Shown here piece by piece: positions 1 through 8,573 of a DNA stretch of 64,000 nucleotides. Both the position numbers and the translations under genes were made by a program. Every line of letters starts with the position of its first letter. Position 1 is the first letter of the stretch. The stretch lies in assembly GCA_963718295.1 (NCBI GenBank), contig CAVQYV010000009.1, positions 166,040-230,039 of the forward strand. Direction: 5' to 3'. Origin of the DNA: CAVQYV01 sp963718295 [NCBI: uncultured Methylomirabilota bacterium] (lineage in GTDB: Bacteria > Methylomirabilota > Methylomirabilia > CAVQYV01). The notes beneath the pieces are model-generated. The model searched no databases. It saw only the letters and a list, made by a program, of their open reading frames with translations, and was not told the origin of the DNA.

Positions 1-37
1 GGTACAGAAATCCACCATTCGAAACGCTTCTGCCCAG

Positions 38-940
38 ATGCCCGCGGCCATGGCGGACCGTCGCTTGGTGGGTGCCATCGACATGCACGTCCATTCCGCC
101 CCGGATGTCTCCTCTCGGTCGGTGAATGATTTCGATCTGGCCCAGAAGGCAAGAGAGATCGGGATGCTGGGGATCGTCATCAAGAACCATGAGTTCATCA
201 CCAATGATCGGGCCTATCTCGTCCGACAGGTCGTGCCCGGAATTGAGGTCTTTGGAGGCATCGTCCTGAACTACTCGGTGGGAGGCCTCAATCCGGTGGC
301 GGTGGAGAGGATGATTCGCTTTTCCGGAGGCTATGGAAAGATTGTGTGGCTACCTACCTTCGATGCGGCCAATCACAAATCCTTCTTTACCAAAAAGGCT
401 GATGCGGGAGGAATCCGGATCATGGATGGTTCGGGGACTATCCTCCCCGACTTGCGAAAGATCCTCCAGTTGGTGGCCAAAGCCGATATCATTCTCGCCA
501 CAGGTCATGTCTCTTCCCAGGAGATCCTGGGACTCGTCCAGGCGGCCAAAGAGGAGGGAGTGAGGCGAATCATCGTGTCCCATGCCATGTACTCCCCCGT
601 GGAAATGTCCCTGGAGGAAATGGAGCGATGCGCGCAAATGGGAGCCTTCATCGAGCATGTCTATGTGGCGAATCTGGTGGGTCCCCAGGCCCATCAGGAA
701 TGGATGCGGAGCTGGCGGCAAATCTCGATGGAGACCTATGCCCAGGCCATCAAGGCCCTGGGAGCCGAGCACTGCATCCTCTGCACCGACCTGGGTCAAT
801 ATTTGAACCCCACACCCGCCGATGGAATGCAGGAATTCGTCAAGGGCCTTTCCCGGCAAGGAATCAGCGACGAGGAGATCGCCCTGATGGCAAGAAAGAA
901 CCCGGCCCGCCTTCTGGGCCTGGAGCCCCCCCCGGATTGA
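38..940 (+). CDS. DUF6282-type amidohydrolase-like protein
   Basis: A 300-residue protein with an amidohydrolase-like metal-site start, DMHVHSAPD (residues 15-23), and later conserved-looking ATGHVS, SHAMYSP and LCTDLGQYLNP segments that could supply further histidine and aspartate ligands. This arrangement fits the TIM-barrel metal-dependent hydrolases grouped as DUF6282; the substrate is not known to me. The reading frame stays open to the left edge of the window, so the true start may lie before base 38; the internal ATG at 50 is another choice. It is convergent with the iorAB block and has no clear partner gene. Family call moderately sure, function not assigned. Confidence 0.7.
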   Translation: MPAAMADRRLVGAIDMHVHSAPDVSSRSVNDFDLAQKAREIGMLGIVIKNHEFITNDRAYLVRQVVPGIEVFGGIVLNYSVGGLNPVAVERMIRFSGGYGKIVWLPTFDAANHKSFFTKKADAGGIRIMDGSGTILPDLRKILQLVAKADIILATGHVSSQEILGLVQAAKEEGVRRIIVSHAMYSPVEMSLEEMERCAQMGAFIEHVYVANLVGPQAHQEWMRSWRQISMETYAQAIKALGAEHCILCTDLGQYLNPTPADGMQEFVKGLSRQGISDEEIALMARKNPARLLGLEPPPD

Positions 941-1237
941 GATCGATACGCGAGGGTTCATGGGACCTCTCTGACGGGAGGAGTCCAATGGCACTTTTGG
1001 CATGAGTCAAGGCATTGGCCCCGAAGAGGCTGCTTCGGTTCTGCAAATAAAGCGCCTCCCAACAGCGTCTTCCATGGCCGTGGCCCGGATAAGGAAAGAC
1101 CTTGGGGGATGGCTGGTTTGTCCACGAGATGGGCACGTTTGGTGCTCCCACCAGATCCCGGTGAGTTCCATCGTCCACCCTCCCGGCGTGCACCCCTTCC
1201 GCTTTGCGTGGGTGACCCAATTTGTGTAAGGGCGCAC
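941..1237. other. intergenic stretch, no recognised gene
   Basis: About 300 bases between two convergent genes. Short open frames exist on both strands (for example 1002-1229 plus and 1007-1237 minus), but none resembles a family I know and none has a convincing ribosome site. No T-rich hairpin terminator is evident. Confidence 0.5.
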
Positions 1238-1921
1238 TTAGCCGCGATCCGAAATCCGGGGATAGGCGTTGGAGGCCGAAACGGCCCTGCGGCCCTTTTC
1301 GAAAGCCTCTAAATTGATCTTTCGAAGCCGCTCCGGAAATCGGGTCTGAAGGACCTTTTTCCAGCTGACCAGGGGGATCTCCAAAAGGCAAGAGCCGGCC
1401 CCTAACATGATGGTGTTCACCAGCCTCAGATCTCCCATCTCCCCAGCCAGAGAGAAGGCCTCCACCGGGATGTAGCGGTCGCCGAGGGTGGAGAGGGCGC
1501 CCGAGACATCCTGCGGGTATTCGGCCAATCCCAGGGTGACCAGCGGTGGAAGGATTCGTTGTCGGTTTGCGATCAGGATCCCTTCTTGGGCCAGGGTGGG
1601 GGCCCACCGTAGCGCTTCTGCCTCCTCAAAGGCCAGGATCATGTCCGCCTCCCCCGCCGGAATCAAGGGGGAATAGACCCATTCCCCATAGCGGACGTGA
1701 CTGGTAACCACCCCACCCCTCTGCGCCATCCCGTGGACCTCGCTCTTCTTCACCTCAAAGCCGGAGAGCAGGGCGGCTTCCGCCAGGATCTCGCTGGCCA
1801 ACAAGACCCCCTGCCCTCCCACTCCTGCGACCAGGATATTTTGAACCCCCCCGCTCCAGCGCTCCCTGCGAAGTTCCCCACCTGATGGGTGCCTTTTTCG
1901 GGGCACGATCCGGTCAGGCAT
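1238..1921 (-). CDS. iorB: indolepyruvate ferredoxin oxidoreductase, beta subunit
   Basis: The gamma/beta-type subunit of the 2-oxoacid:ferredoxin oxidoreductase family that works with IorA to decarboxylate aryl pyruvates to aryl-acetyl-CoA with reduction of ferredoxin. The family signature VAGVGGQGVLLASEIL is near the N terminus, followed by the HGMAQRGG segment typical of these subunits. The frame is open upstream to 2131, but that part overlaps iorA deeply and looks non-coding; I chose the ATG at 1921, which overlaps the iorA stop by 8 bases and gives 227 residues, a usual length. Translational coupling with iorA is likely. Start position moderately sure, family very sure. Confidence 0.88.
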   Translation of the reverse strand: MPDRIVPRKRHPSGGELRRERWSGGVQNILVAGVGGQGVLLASEILAEAALLSGFEVKKSEVHGMAQRGGVVTSHVRYGEWVYSPLIPAGEADMILAFEEAEALRWAPTLAQEGILIANRQRILPPLVTLGLAEYPQDVSGALSTLGDRYIPVEAFSLAGEMGDLRLVNTIMLGAGSCLLEIPLVSWKKVLQTRFPERLRKINLEAFEKGRRAVSASNAYPRISDRG

Positions 1922-3731
1922 CGCTTTTCCCTCGTATCGCCCCTTGCCTGCAAATCTGGGCGCAGAGGCCGCAGGCATTACAGGAGAGGGCGTGGATTCG
2001 GACCACTCCCTTTCCCTGGCCCTTCTCCCCGTTTGGCTCCCACTGAAGTGCCGGACAGCCCAGTTGAAGGCAGAGGCGACATCCGATACACCTGCTCGAA
2101 TCCACGCGGTAGGCCTCGCCCTTCGTCCCAATTCCCAGGAGGACGCAGGGCCGGTTGGTGATGATCACGGAAGGAAAGGGCGAATTCAGCTCTTCCTTCA
2201 GCACGGCCCGCGCCTCCCGGAGGTTGTAGGGGTCCACCTCCCTCACCCTCTCGATCCCCAGGACCTGACAAAGGCGGGGCAGATTGAGCTTTGGACTTGG
2301 CTCTCCCTTCAAGGTGACCCCGGTCCCGGGGTGATCCTGTCCGCCCGTCATGGCGGTGGTGCGATTGTCCAGGAGGATAACCATGACCCGGCCTTTATTG
2401 TATGCCACATCCAGAAGCGCCGGGATACCTCCATGGATGAAGGTGGAATCGCCGATGACTGCAGCGACTTTCGAAGGAATCTTAGGGGAGGGGCCTCCTT
2501 GCAGGGCCTTCTCGATGCCCAGGGCATTACCGATGCTTGAGCCCATTGCGATACAGGTATCGAGGGACTGTATGGGCGGAAGCGCCGCCAGGGTGTAGCA
2601 TCCGATATCACCGGTGGCCACAATCTTCAACTCCTTCAAAGCGTGCAGGATCCCCATGTGGGGACAGCCCGCACACAGGACCGGCGGACGCGAGAAGAGG
2701 GGGGGCAGGTCCTTTTCCTTCGTTTGGGAGCGGGGGGGTGCCTTCGGCGACCGCGGCAGGATTCTCGCCCGGCGCAACCCCTCTTCCACCAGGTCGGGAT
2801 TCAACTCATTAGTCTGGGGAAAGAGCCCCTTCCCTTCTACAGCGATACCAAGCCCCCTCAGCTCCTCCTCCAGGAAGGGCTCCAACTCCTCTACCACGAT
2901 GAGCCTTTTCACCTGGGAGGCGAAATGAGAGATCAGGGTGGGAGGAAGTGGATAGCTGATCCCCAATTTCAGGAAGGAGGCGGAGGGCAGGACCTCCTTT
3001 GCATATTGATAGGAGATGCCGGAGGCGATGATGCCCACCTTCCGATCTCCCCATTCGACCCGATTGATCCGGGACCTCTCGGCAAACCGTCGTAGGCGCG
3101 CCAAGCGTTCCAGGACCAGAGGATGCCTGGCCCGGGCATAACCGGGGACCATCACCCATTTGGGGGGGTCTTTGATGAAACCCTGCGGGGCGTGCTCTCT
3201 TCTTTTTCCCAGGGCAACCGGCCCTTTGGAATGGGAGATGCGGGTGGTGAGGCGAAGGAGCACCGGGGTGTCGAATCGTTCAGAGAGATCGAGGCCCAGG
3301 AGGGTAAAATCCTTGGCTTCCTGGCTATCGGCAGGCTCCAGCATGGGGATTTGGGCGAATTTGGCGTAGTAGCGATTGTCCTGTTCATTCTGGGAGCTAT
3401 GCATCCCCGGGTCATCGGCGGAGACCAGGAGCAGGCCGCCGCGGAGGCCGGTATAGGAGAGGGTGAGGAGGGAATCGGCGGCCACATTGACTCCCACATG
3501 CTTCATGGCGGCCAGGGAGCGGGCCCCGGCCATGGACGCGCCAGCCGCCACATCGAAGGCCACCTTCTCATTCGGAGACCATTCGGCGTAGATCTCCGGA
3601 AACTGGGAGATGCGCTCCAAGATCTCGGTGCTCGGGGTGCCAGGGTAGGCGGCTGCCACCCGCACGCCCGCCTCGTAGGCCCCGCGGGCGACGGCCTCAT
3701 TGCCAGATAGGAGGGCTCTTTTGGATCTCAT
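1914..3731 (-). CDS. iorA: indolepyruvate ferredoxin oxidoreductase, alpha subunit
   Basis: A 605-residue catalytic subunit of indolepyruvate:ferredoxin oxidoreductase. The N-terminal half carries the pyrimidine-binding domain (RALLSGNEAVARGAYEAGV, YPGTPSTEI); the middle has the thiamine-diphosphate domain (LCAGCPHMGI, GDIGCYTLA, GDSTFIHGG); the C-terminal 60 residues form a two-cluster ferredoxin domain with CIGCRLC and CNACGLCAQIC motifs. The enzyme removes CO2 from arylpyruvates made by transamination of aromatic amino acids and passes electrons to ferredoxin, so it is typical of anaerobes. It is first in the iorA-iorB pair, and the acyl-CoA genes that precede it on the same strand may process related acyl-CoA intermediates; that link is inference. 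Confidence 0.95.
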   Translation of the reverse strand: MRSKRALLSGNEAVARGAYEAGVRVAAAYPGTPSTEILERISQFPEIYAEWSPNEKVAFDVAAGASMAGARSLAAMKHVGVNVAADSLLTLSYTGLRGGLLLVSADDPGMHSSQNEQDNRYYAKFAQIPMLEPADSQEAKDFTLLGLDLSERFDTPVLLRLTTRISHSKGPVALGKRREHAPQGFIKDPPKWVMVPGYARARHPLVLERLARLRRFAERSRINRVEWGDRKVGIIASGISYQYAKEVLPSASFLKLGISYPLPPTLISHFASQVKRLIVVEELEPFLEEELRGLGIAVEGKGLFPQTNELNPDLVEEGLRRARILPRSPKAPPRSQTKEKDLPPLFSRPPVLCAGCPHMGILHALKELKIVATGDIGCYTLAALPPIQSLDTCIAMGSSIGNALGIEKALQGGPSPKIPSKVAAVIGDSTFIHGGIPALLDVAYNKGRVMVILLDNRTTAMTGGQDHPGTGVTLKGEPSPKLNLPRLCQVLGIERVREVDPYNLREARAVLKEELNSPFPSVIITNRPCVLLGIGTKGEAYRVDSSRCIGCRLCLQLGCPALQWEPNGEKGQGKGVVRIHALSCNACGLCAQICRQGAIRGKSDA

Positions 3732-3763
3732 GAGCGTGCTTGTATCCCTTCTATGACTCCAGC

Positions 3764-4546
3764 CTATTTCCCCCGAAATTGAGCCTTCCGTTTCTCCAGG
3801 AAGGCGGCCATACCTTCTTTGCGGTCTTCACTTCCCCAAAGTCTCCCAAACGACCTCGATTCCAGGGCCATCGCCTCTGGCAGAGGGAGGTCTTCCCCTC
3901 CAATCACCGCCTCCAGGGCGGCGGAAAGGGCCAGAGGGCCTTTTCGCGAAAGATCCTGGGCCACGCCTTCCACGAAGGAGATGAGCTGGGCCGCAGGAAC
4001 CACCTGATTCACCAGGCCGATCCGCCAAGCCTCCTGGGCGTCGATGATCTCACCGCGCAGGATCAGGTATAGGCCACGGCCGCGGCCGACGAGGCGAGGG
4101 AGGCGCGAATTTCCTCCCCAGCCCGGAATGATTCCCAGGTTCACCTCGGGCTGACCCAATTTGGCCGATTCGGAGGCAATTCGCAGGGAGCAAGAGATGG
4201 CCAGTTCGCAGCCGGCCCCCAGGGCCAGGCCATTGATGGCGGCAATGGAGGGTTTATTCAACTCCTCCAGGTGCCGGTAGACCCTCTGCCCCAGGCGCGA
4301 GAAGGCTTCCGCCTCCCCCGGGCTCATGATCGCCATCTCCTGAATGTCGGCGCCGGCGGCAAAGGCCTTTTCTCCGGCCCCGGTGATGATCAGAACCCGT
4401 ATTTGATCGTCCTTTCCGACCTCTGTCAGGGCCTCCCCCAATTCCTCGATCATCCTCTGCCCAAAGGCGTTGAGCTGCTGAGGCCGATTCAGGGTAATCC
4501 AGGCAATCCTTTCTTTCTTCTCCAAAATGATCTGCGATGGTTCCAT
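3764..4546 (-). CDS. enoyl-CoA hydratase/isomerase (crotonase family)
   Basis: A 260-residue crotonase-fold protein with the oxyanion-hole segments AFAAGADIQEM and NGLALGAGCELA and the conserved GIIPGWGGNSRLPRLVG loop. Such enzymes add water across 2-enoyl-CoA in beta-oxidation or reverse butyrate synthesis. The ATG at 4546 directly abuts the stop of the upstream dehydrogenase (GGAGGATTAG precedes it), so the two are co-translated. The usual first catalytic glutamate would sit near GCELA, consistent with a hydratase, and the second is in the LGIIPGWG region where E is replaced, so a related crotonase activity cannot be excluded. Length is normal. Confidence 0.88.
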   Translation of the reverse strand: MEPSQIILEKKERIAWITLNRPQQLNAFGQRMIEELGEALTEVGKDDQIRVLIITGAGEKAFAAGADIQEMAIMSPGEAEAFSRLGQRVYRHLEELNKPSIAAINGLALGAGCELAISCSLRIASESAKLGQPEVNLGIIPGWGGNSRLPRLVGRGRGLYLILRGEIIDAQEAWRIGLVNQVVPAAQLISFVEGVAQDLSRKGPLALSAALEAVIGGEDLPLPEAMALESRSFGRLWGSEDRKEGMAAFLEKRKAQFRGK

Positions 4547-5443
4547 CTAATCCTCCCCCCAGGTCAGGGAGATGGGCCGGGGCTCGGGTCCTTTGTAGTC
4601 GTAGAAGCCCTTGCCGGCCTTCTTCCCCAGCCAACCGGCGAGCACCATCCGCCGCAAAAGGGGCGGAGGGGCGAACCTCTGCTCCCGGTATTCATCGAAC
4701 ATGACTTCGGAGATATGGAGCAGGATGTCGAGGCCGATGAAATCGGAGAGGGCGAGGGGCCCCATGGGATGACCACACCCCAGGCGCATCCCTTGGTCGA
4801 TATCCCCGGTGGAGGCGAGGCCATTCTCCAGGGATTGGATCGCATCCAAAAGATAGGGAACCAGGAGCCGGTTGACCACAAACCCGCAGCGATCCTGGGC
4901 CAGAACGGAGGTTTTGGGGAGGGAGGCGACGAACTCCTGAGCGAGACGCAGGGTCTGGGAAGAGGTGAAGGGGGTCCTCACGATCTCCACCAGTTCCATG
5001 ACCGGAGCCGGATTGAAGAAATGAAGCCCAATCACCTGTGCTGGCCTCTGGGTGCTGGCCGCCAGCTCCGTGATCGTGAGGGAGGAGGTATTGCTCGCAA
5101 ACAGGGTGGAGGGCGGGCAGAGGGCATCCAGCTTCTGCAGGTGGTCCTTCTTCAAATCGATCTCTTCGGGGAGGGCCTCGATGATCAGCTGACAATCCTT
5201 CATCTCCTCCAGGCCGATCACCCCGCGCAGTCGGCTCCAGGTCTCACTTTTGGCGGCCACATCCAACTTGCCCTTCTCCACCGCCCTTTCCAGGCCCTTC
5301 TCGATCCTTGCCATCCCCTTCTTCAAGAGTCCCTCTTCGGGCTCCCTCACAACCGTGGCAAATCCTGCACTCGCCACCACCTGGGCGATTCCGGCCCCCA
5401 TGGCCCCACATCCCAAAATGCCGACTTCCTTGATTTGCTCCAT
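4547..5443 (-). CDS. 3-hydroxyacyl-CoA (3-hydroxybutyryl-CoA) dehydrogenase
   Basis: An NAD-dependent dehydrogenase of about 298 residues that interconverts 3-hydroxyacyl-CoA and 3-oxoacyl-CoA. It opens with the Rossmann signature ILGCGAMGAGIAQVVASAGF, has SNTSSLTITELA and the catalytic-site region GLHFFNPAPVM, and the C-terminal domain FVVNRLLVPYLLDA and GCGHPMGPLALSDFIGLD. The frame begins at 5461, but the second methionine (5443), preceded by a GGAGAGGAGAAG stretch, is the better start. The gene is first in a block that runs into the crotonase and probably on to iorAB, giving two steps of a beta-oxidation-type cycle. Confidence 0.9.
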   Translation of the reverse strand: MEQIKEVGILGCGAMGAGIAQVVASAGFATVVREPEEGLLKKGMARIEKGLERAVEKGKLDVAAKSETWSRLRGVIGLEEMKDCQLIIEALPEEIDLKKDHLQKLDALCPPSTLFASNTSSLTITELAASTQRPAQVIGLHFFNPAPVMELVEIVRTPFTSSQTLRLAQEFVASLPKTSVLAQDRCGFVVNRLLVPYLLDAIQSLENGLASTGDIDQGMRLGCGHPMGPLALSDFIGLDILLHISEVMFDEYREQRFAPPPLLRRMVLAGWLGKKAGKGFYDYKGPEPRPISLTWGED

Positions 5444-5471
5444 CTTCTCCTCTCCCTTCACCGATCATCCA

Positions 5472-5521
5472 TTGACAGGAACCGGTCCAGAGGATTAGCA
5501 TCTCGATCTGGGAGATGTCAA
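5472..5521. promoter_or_regulatory. overlapping face-to-face promoters of the dehydrogenase block and the DUF151 gene
   Basis: On the plus strand TTGACA (5472-5477) is followed after 18 bases by TAGCAT (5496-5501). On the minus strand TTGACA (complement of 5516-5521) is followed after 16 bases by GCTAAT (complement of 5494-5499). The two -10 boxes occupy the same bases, so the two promoters should exclude each other. Prediction from consensus only. Confidence 0.5.
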
Positions 5522-5563
5522 GAGAAAATGGCCCCACGGGATATCGGAGGAGGAGGATGTGAA

Positions 5564-6184
5564 ATGAGTCATAGGAAGAGGATCGTCATCACCCTGTTGG
5601 GATTCTGGTGGGTCGCATTGGGGAGCAGTTCAGCGTGGGCGGCTTCGGCCCAGGGGGTGCCAAAAGACCAGATGAGGGAGGCAGAGGTTCTCGGTGTGGC
5701 ATTGGAGGGCACCTCGAAGCAGCCCTATGTACTGTTACGGGAGAAGGACGGGGAGGGGGTAATCGAGATTTTCATAGGGACCTCCGAGGCCCAATCGATC
5801 GCCCTGGCGTTGAACGAACAGCCCACCCCACGACCCCTCACCCACGACCTGATGATCTCCATCCTGAGGGAACTGCAGGTGAAGGTGAAGGGGATATCCA
5901 TCATTGATCTCCGGGAAGACACTTACTATGCCCTTCTCGATCTGCAAAGTGAAACGAAGGAGCTCTCCCTGGATTGTCGTCCCAGCGATGCCATTGCCAT
6001 GGCGCTCCGGGCAGGAGCCCCCATTTTCGTCCATACCAAGCTGCTCAAGGAGCCTCCCTCCCAGCCCGCCCGGCTTGACGAAAAGAGCGCCTCTTGGTCC
6101 CAAAGATCTTCTCGCCGCTTCCCAGAAGAGATGATGGGCCTCGGGAGGGTCTTTGCCCCCCACCAGATCCGAGAATTGTCTTGA
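5564..6184 (+). CDS. secreted DUF151 (bifunctional nuclease-like) protein
   Basis: A 206-residue protein. Residues 1-27 form a signal peptide (MSHRKR, a hydrophobic stretch, then SSSAWA as cleavage site). The rest matches the DUF151 / bifunctional-nuclease fold: VLLREKDGEGVIEIFIG, EAQSIALALN, RPLTHDLM and the C-terminal LDCRPSDAIAMALRAGAPIFV motif. Most bacterial DUF151 proteins are cytoplasmic, so the signal peptide is unusual and points to a periplasmic role. The ATG at 5564 follows GGAGGAGGAGG; the longer open frame upstream lies antisense to the dehydrogenase and is not coding. Biochemical activity of bacterial members is uncertain. Confidence 0.85.
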   Translation: MSHRKRIVITLLGFWWVALGSSSAWAASAQGVPKDQMREAEVLGVALEGTSKQPYVLLREKDGEGVIEIFIGTSEAQSIALALNEQPTPRPLTHDLMISILRELQVKVKGISIIDLREDTYYALLDLQSETKELSLDCRPSDAIAMALRAGAPIFVHTKLLKEPPSQPARLDEKSASWSQRSSRRFPEEMMGLGRVFAPHQIRELS

Positions 6185-6259
6185 TTTTTGGGAGGAAATG
6201 TGGCATACGCTCTCCGCAGAGCATGGAGAACAAGAGATTATCAGGATAAGGAGAGCCGC

Positions 6260-8209
6260 ATGAAAAAGATCTTCACCACGATGATTTGGGTAGTCCTCTC
6301 TATCCTATTTGCCATATCCTTCGCGATAGTGACCGGGATTCTCCATCCCCAGGAGAAGGTGAACGCCCTCTGGCTTGTGGTAGCAGCCGCCTCTTTCTTC
6401 ACCATTGCCTACCGGTTCTATGGGAAATTCCTTGCCACAAAAGTGACGGCTTTGGATGACTCCCGGATTACCCCTTCCTATCGCCTGAACGACGGGACCA
6501 ACTACTATCCCACCAACAAATGGGTACTATTTGGACACCATTTCGCGGCCATTGCCGGAGCGGGTCCTCTGATCGGACCGGTTCTCGCGGCACAATTCGG
6601 CTATCTGCCCGGCTTCCTCTGGATTTTGATCGGCTGCGTCCTTGCCGGATCGGTACAGGATTTCATCATCCTGGTAGGATCGATGAGAAGGAATGGAAAG
6701 TCGCTGGCCGTGATCGCCAAGGACGAGGTGGGGCCGGTCACCGGAGTGGCCGCTCTCTTTTGCATCCTCTTCGTTCTGATCATTTCCATGGCGGGCCTGG
6801 GGATCGTGGTGGTGAATGCCCTCTTCCGCAATCCGTGGGGAACCTTCATCATCGCCATGACCATTCCCATTGCCATCTTCATGGGCATATACATGAAGTC
6901 CATTCGACCGGAGAAGGTCCTGGAGGTATCCCTCATCGGGGTCGTCCTGCTCTGCGTCACCGTGATCTACGGGAGAGGAATCCTGGGGACCTCGGTTGCC
7001 TCTTTGTTGGACTTGAACGCCAATTCCCTGGCGTTCATCCTGGCGATATACGGTTTTGTCGCCTCTGTCCTCCCCGTTTGGTTGCTCCTGGCTCCTCGGG
7101 ATTATCTCTCCTCCTTCATGAAGATCGGAGTCATTACTCTCCTGGGGGTGGGGGTCATAGCGGTTCATCCCGATCTGCACATGGCCGCTGTCACCCGCTT
7201 CGTCCACGGGGGTGGTCCCATCATCCCGGGAACGCTCTTTCCCTTCCTCTTCATTACCATTGCCTGTGGGGCGATTTCAGGGATGCATACCATCATTGCC
7301 TCCGGAACGACCCCCAAGATGATCCAAAAGGAAAGGTATGCCCTGCCCATCGGGTATGGTGCCATGCTGACGGAGGGATTCGTTGCCGTCACCGCCCTGA
7401 TCGCGGCCACGGTGCTGATCCCCGGTGACTACTTTGCCATCAATACCAAGCTTTCCTTCGACCAATTGGCGGCGATGGGATTTCCCGTCTCCCAGTTGGA
7501 TTCCCTGTCGAGTCGCATTGGAATTAGCCTGGCAGGGAGGCCCGGGGGTGCGGTTACCCTGGCCGTAGGGATGGCCTACATCTTCTCCTCCATCCCCTTT
7601 TTGAACCATCTCATGGCCTATTTCTACCAGTTCGCCATCATGTTCGAGGCCCTTTTCATCCTGACGGTCATCGATGCCGGCACGCGGGTGGGGCGCTATG
7701 TGGTGCAGGAACTGGGCGGATATATCTACAAGCCATTCGCGGACCTGCGGTCTCTATCAGCCAATGTCATCGCCAGCCTGATAGTGGTCGTTTCCTGGGG
7801 CTATCTCATCTATACCGGCTCGGTTCAGACCATCTGGAGGATGTTTGGCACGGCGAACCAGCTCCTGGGGATGCTTGCTTTGTGCATCGGCTCCACCCTC
7901 ATCATCAAGATGGGGAAGGCGAAATACGCTTGGGTCACCCTCCTTCCCATGACTTTCATGGCCTCCACGACTTTCACCTCTTCCATCAAGCTCATTCGGG
8001 AATACTACACCAAGGCGTTCTCCTCTCTGCCCGATGCCGGCATCTATAAGCTTAACATGATACTGATCTCCGTCATGTTTCTGTTGGCAGTGACCATCCT
8101 GATCGATTCCATGGTCAAATGGTATGGGTATTACACCAAGAGGAGGCCCATTATTTCCACCGAGGTGATCGCCAGGGAAATCGCCCTGGGGGACAGGCCC
8201 GCCAGCTGA
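6260..8209 (+). CDS. cstA: carbon starvation protein A family peptide/pyruvate transporter
   Basis: A 649-residue polytopic membrane protein of the CstA family, which imports peptides or pyruvate. Around 15 or more hydrophobic spans are visible; family landmarks include YPTNKWVLFGHHFAAIAGAGPLIGP (split here as NKWVLFGHHFAAI and GAGPLIGPVLAAQFGY), DFIILVGSMRRNGKSL, FSSIPFLNHLMAYFYQFAIM and FGTANQLLGMLAL. The upstream methionine at 6188 would add a poor 24-residue leader; ATG 6260 with AAGGAGAG eight bases before it fits better. It follows the DUF151 gene by 75 bases and probably shares its promoter. Intact, normal length. Confidence 0.93.
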   Translation: MKKIFTTMIWVVLSILFAISFAIVTGILHPQEKVNALWLVVAAASFFTIAYRFYGKFLATKVTALDDSRITPSYRLNDGTNYYPTNKWVLFGHHFAAIAGAGPLIGPVLAAQFGYLPGFLWILIGCVLAGSVQDFIILVGSMRRNGKSLAVIAKDEVGPVTGVAALFCILFVLIISMAGLGIVVVNALFRNPWGTFIIAMTIPIAIFMGIYMKSIRPEKVLEVSLIGVVLLCVTVIYGRGILGTSVASLLDLNANSLAFILAIYGFVASVLPVWLLLAPRDYLSSFMKIGVITLLGVGVIAVHPDLHMAAVTRFVHGGGPIIPGTLFPFLFITIACGAISGMHTIIASGTTPKMIQKERYALPIGYGAMLTEGFVAVTALIAATVLIPGDYFAINTKLSFDQLAAMGFPVSQLDSLSSRIGISLAGRPGGAVTLAVGMAYIFSSIPFLNHLMAYFYQFAIMFEALFILTVIDAGTRVGRYVVQELGGYIYKPFADLRSLSANVIASLIVVVSWGYLIYTGSVQTIWRMFGTANQLLGMLALCIGSTLIIKMGKAKYAWVTLLPMTFMASTTFTSSIKLIREYYTKAFSSLPDAGIYKLNMILISVMFLLAVTILIDSMVKWYGYYTKRRPIISTEVIAREIALGDRPAS

Positions 8210-8511
8210 TTTAGACGGTAGCCATCATAATCATAAGAGATACTTCGCGCCGCTGGTTTTCATGCCCTAAGCGCTTGGACGACGCCTTTATCGGATAGGA
8301 TCGACAGCCGGCTTCAGGATATCTCCCCCGAAGGATGGTCACTTTTCGGGAAGAGCGTGCACTTTTCCTCGCGCGCTGCCTCACCGTGGATGTGCCCAAT
8401 CCCCCTCGCCCGGCCTCGTCCGCCATGAAACCCCTGCAGATTGTCCAAGCGGTCAACGTCCCGTGGGGCCATCCCCTTCTTTCTGGACTCTCCCTGTTTT
8501 CTTGTTTTCTA
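8210..8511. other. intergenic region upstream of the transketolase promoter
   Basis: About 300 bases with no recognised gene. A minus-strand frame crosses it but has no ribosome site and overlaps the transketolase gene. The right end is T-rich and leads into the promoter listed next. Confidence 0.5.
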
Positions 8512-8540
8512 TTGCGAAGTCGGCCAAAAGACCTTATGAT
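8512..8540 (+). promoter_or_regulatory. sigma-70 promoter for the transketolase operon
   Basis: TTGCGA (8512-8517), a 17-base spacer, then TATGAT (8535-8540). Transcription would start near 8547, which is after the in-frame ATG at 8544, so that ATG is probably not in the message and the TTG at 8574 is the likelier start of the next gene. Confidence 0.6.
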
Positions 8541-8573
8541 AAAATGGGCATAAAAACAGAAAGGGGAAGAGAT

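Noticed and set aside
1002-1229. Small plus-strand gene of 75 residues
   Set aside because: No ribosome site, no family similarity, and equally good frames on the other strand.
4271-5563. Plus-strand extension of the DUF151 frame over the acyl-CoA genes
   Set aside because: Antisense to two well-conserved genes; the signal-peptide start at 5564 explains the gene fully.
8544-8546. ATG 8544 as start of the transketolase N-terminal subunit
   Set aside because: It coincides with the predicted transcription start and lacks a ribosome site; TTG 8574 has a good one.
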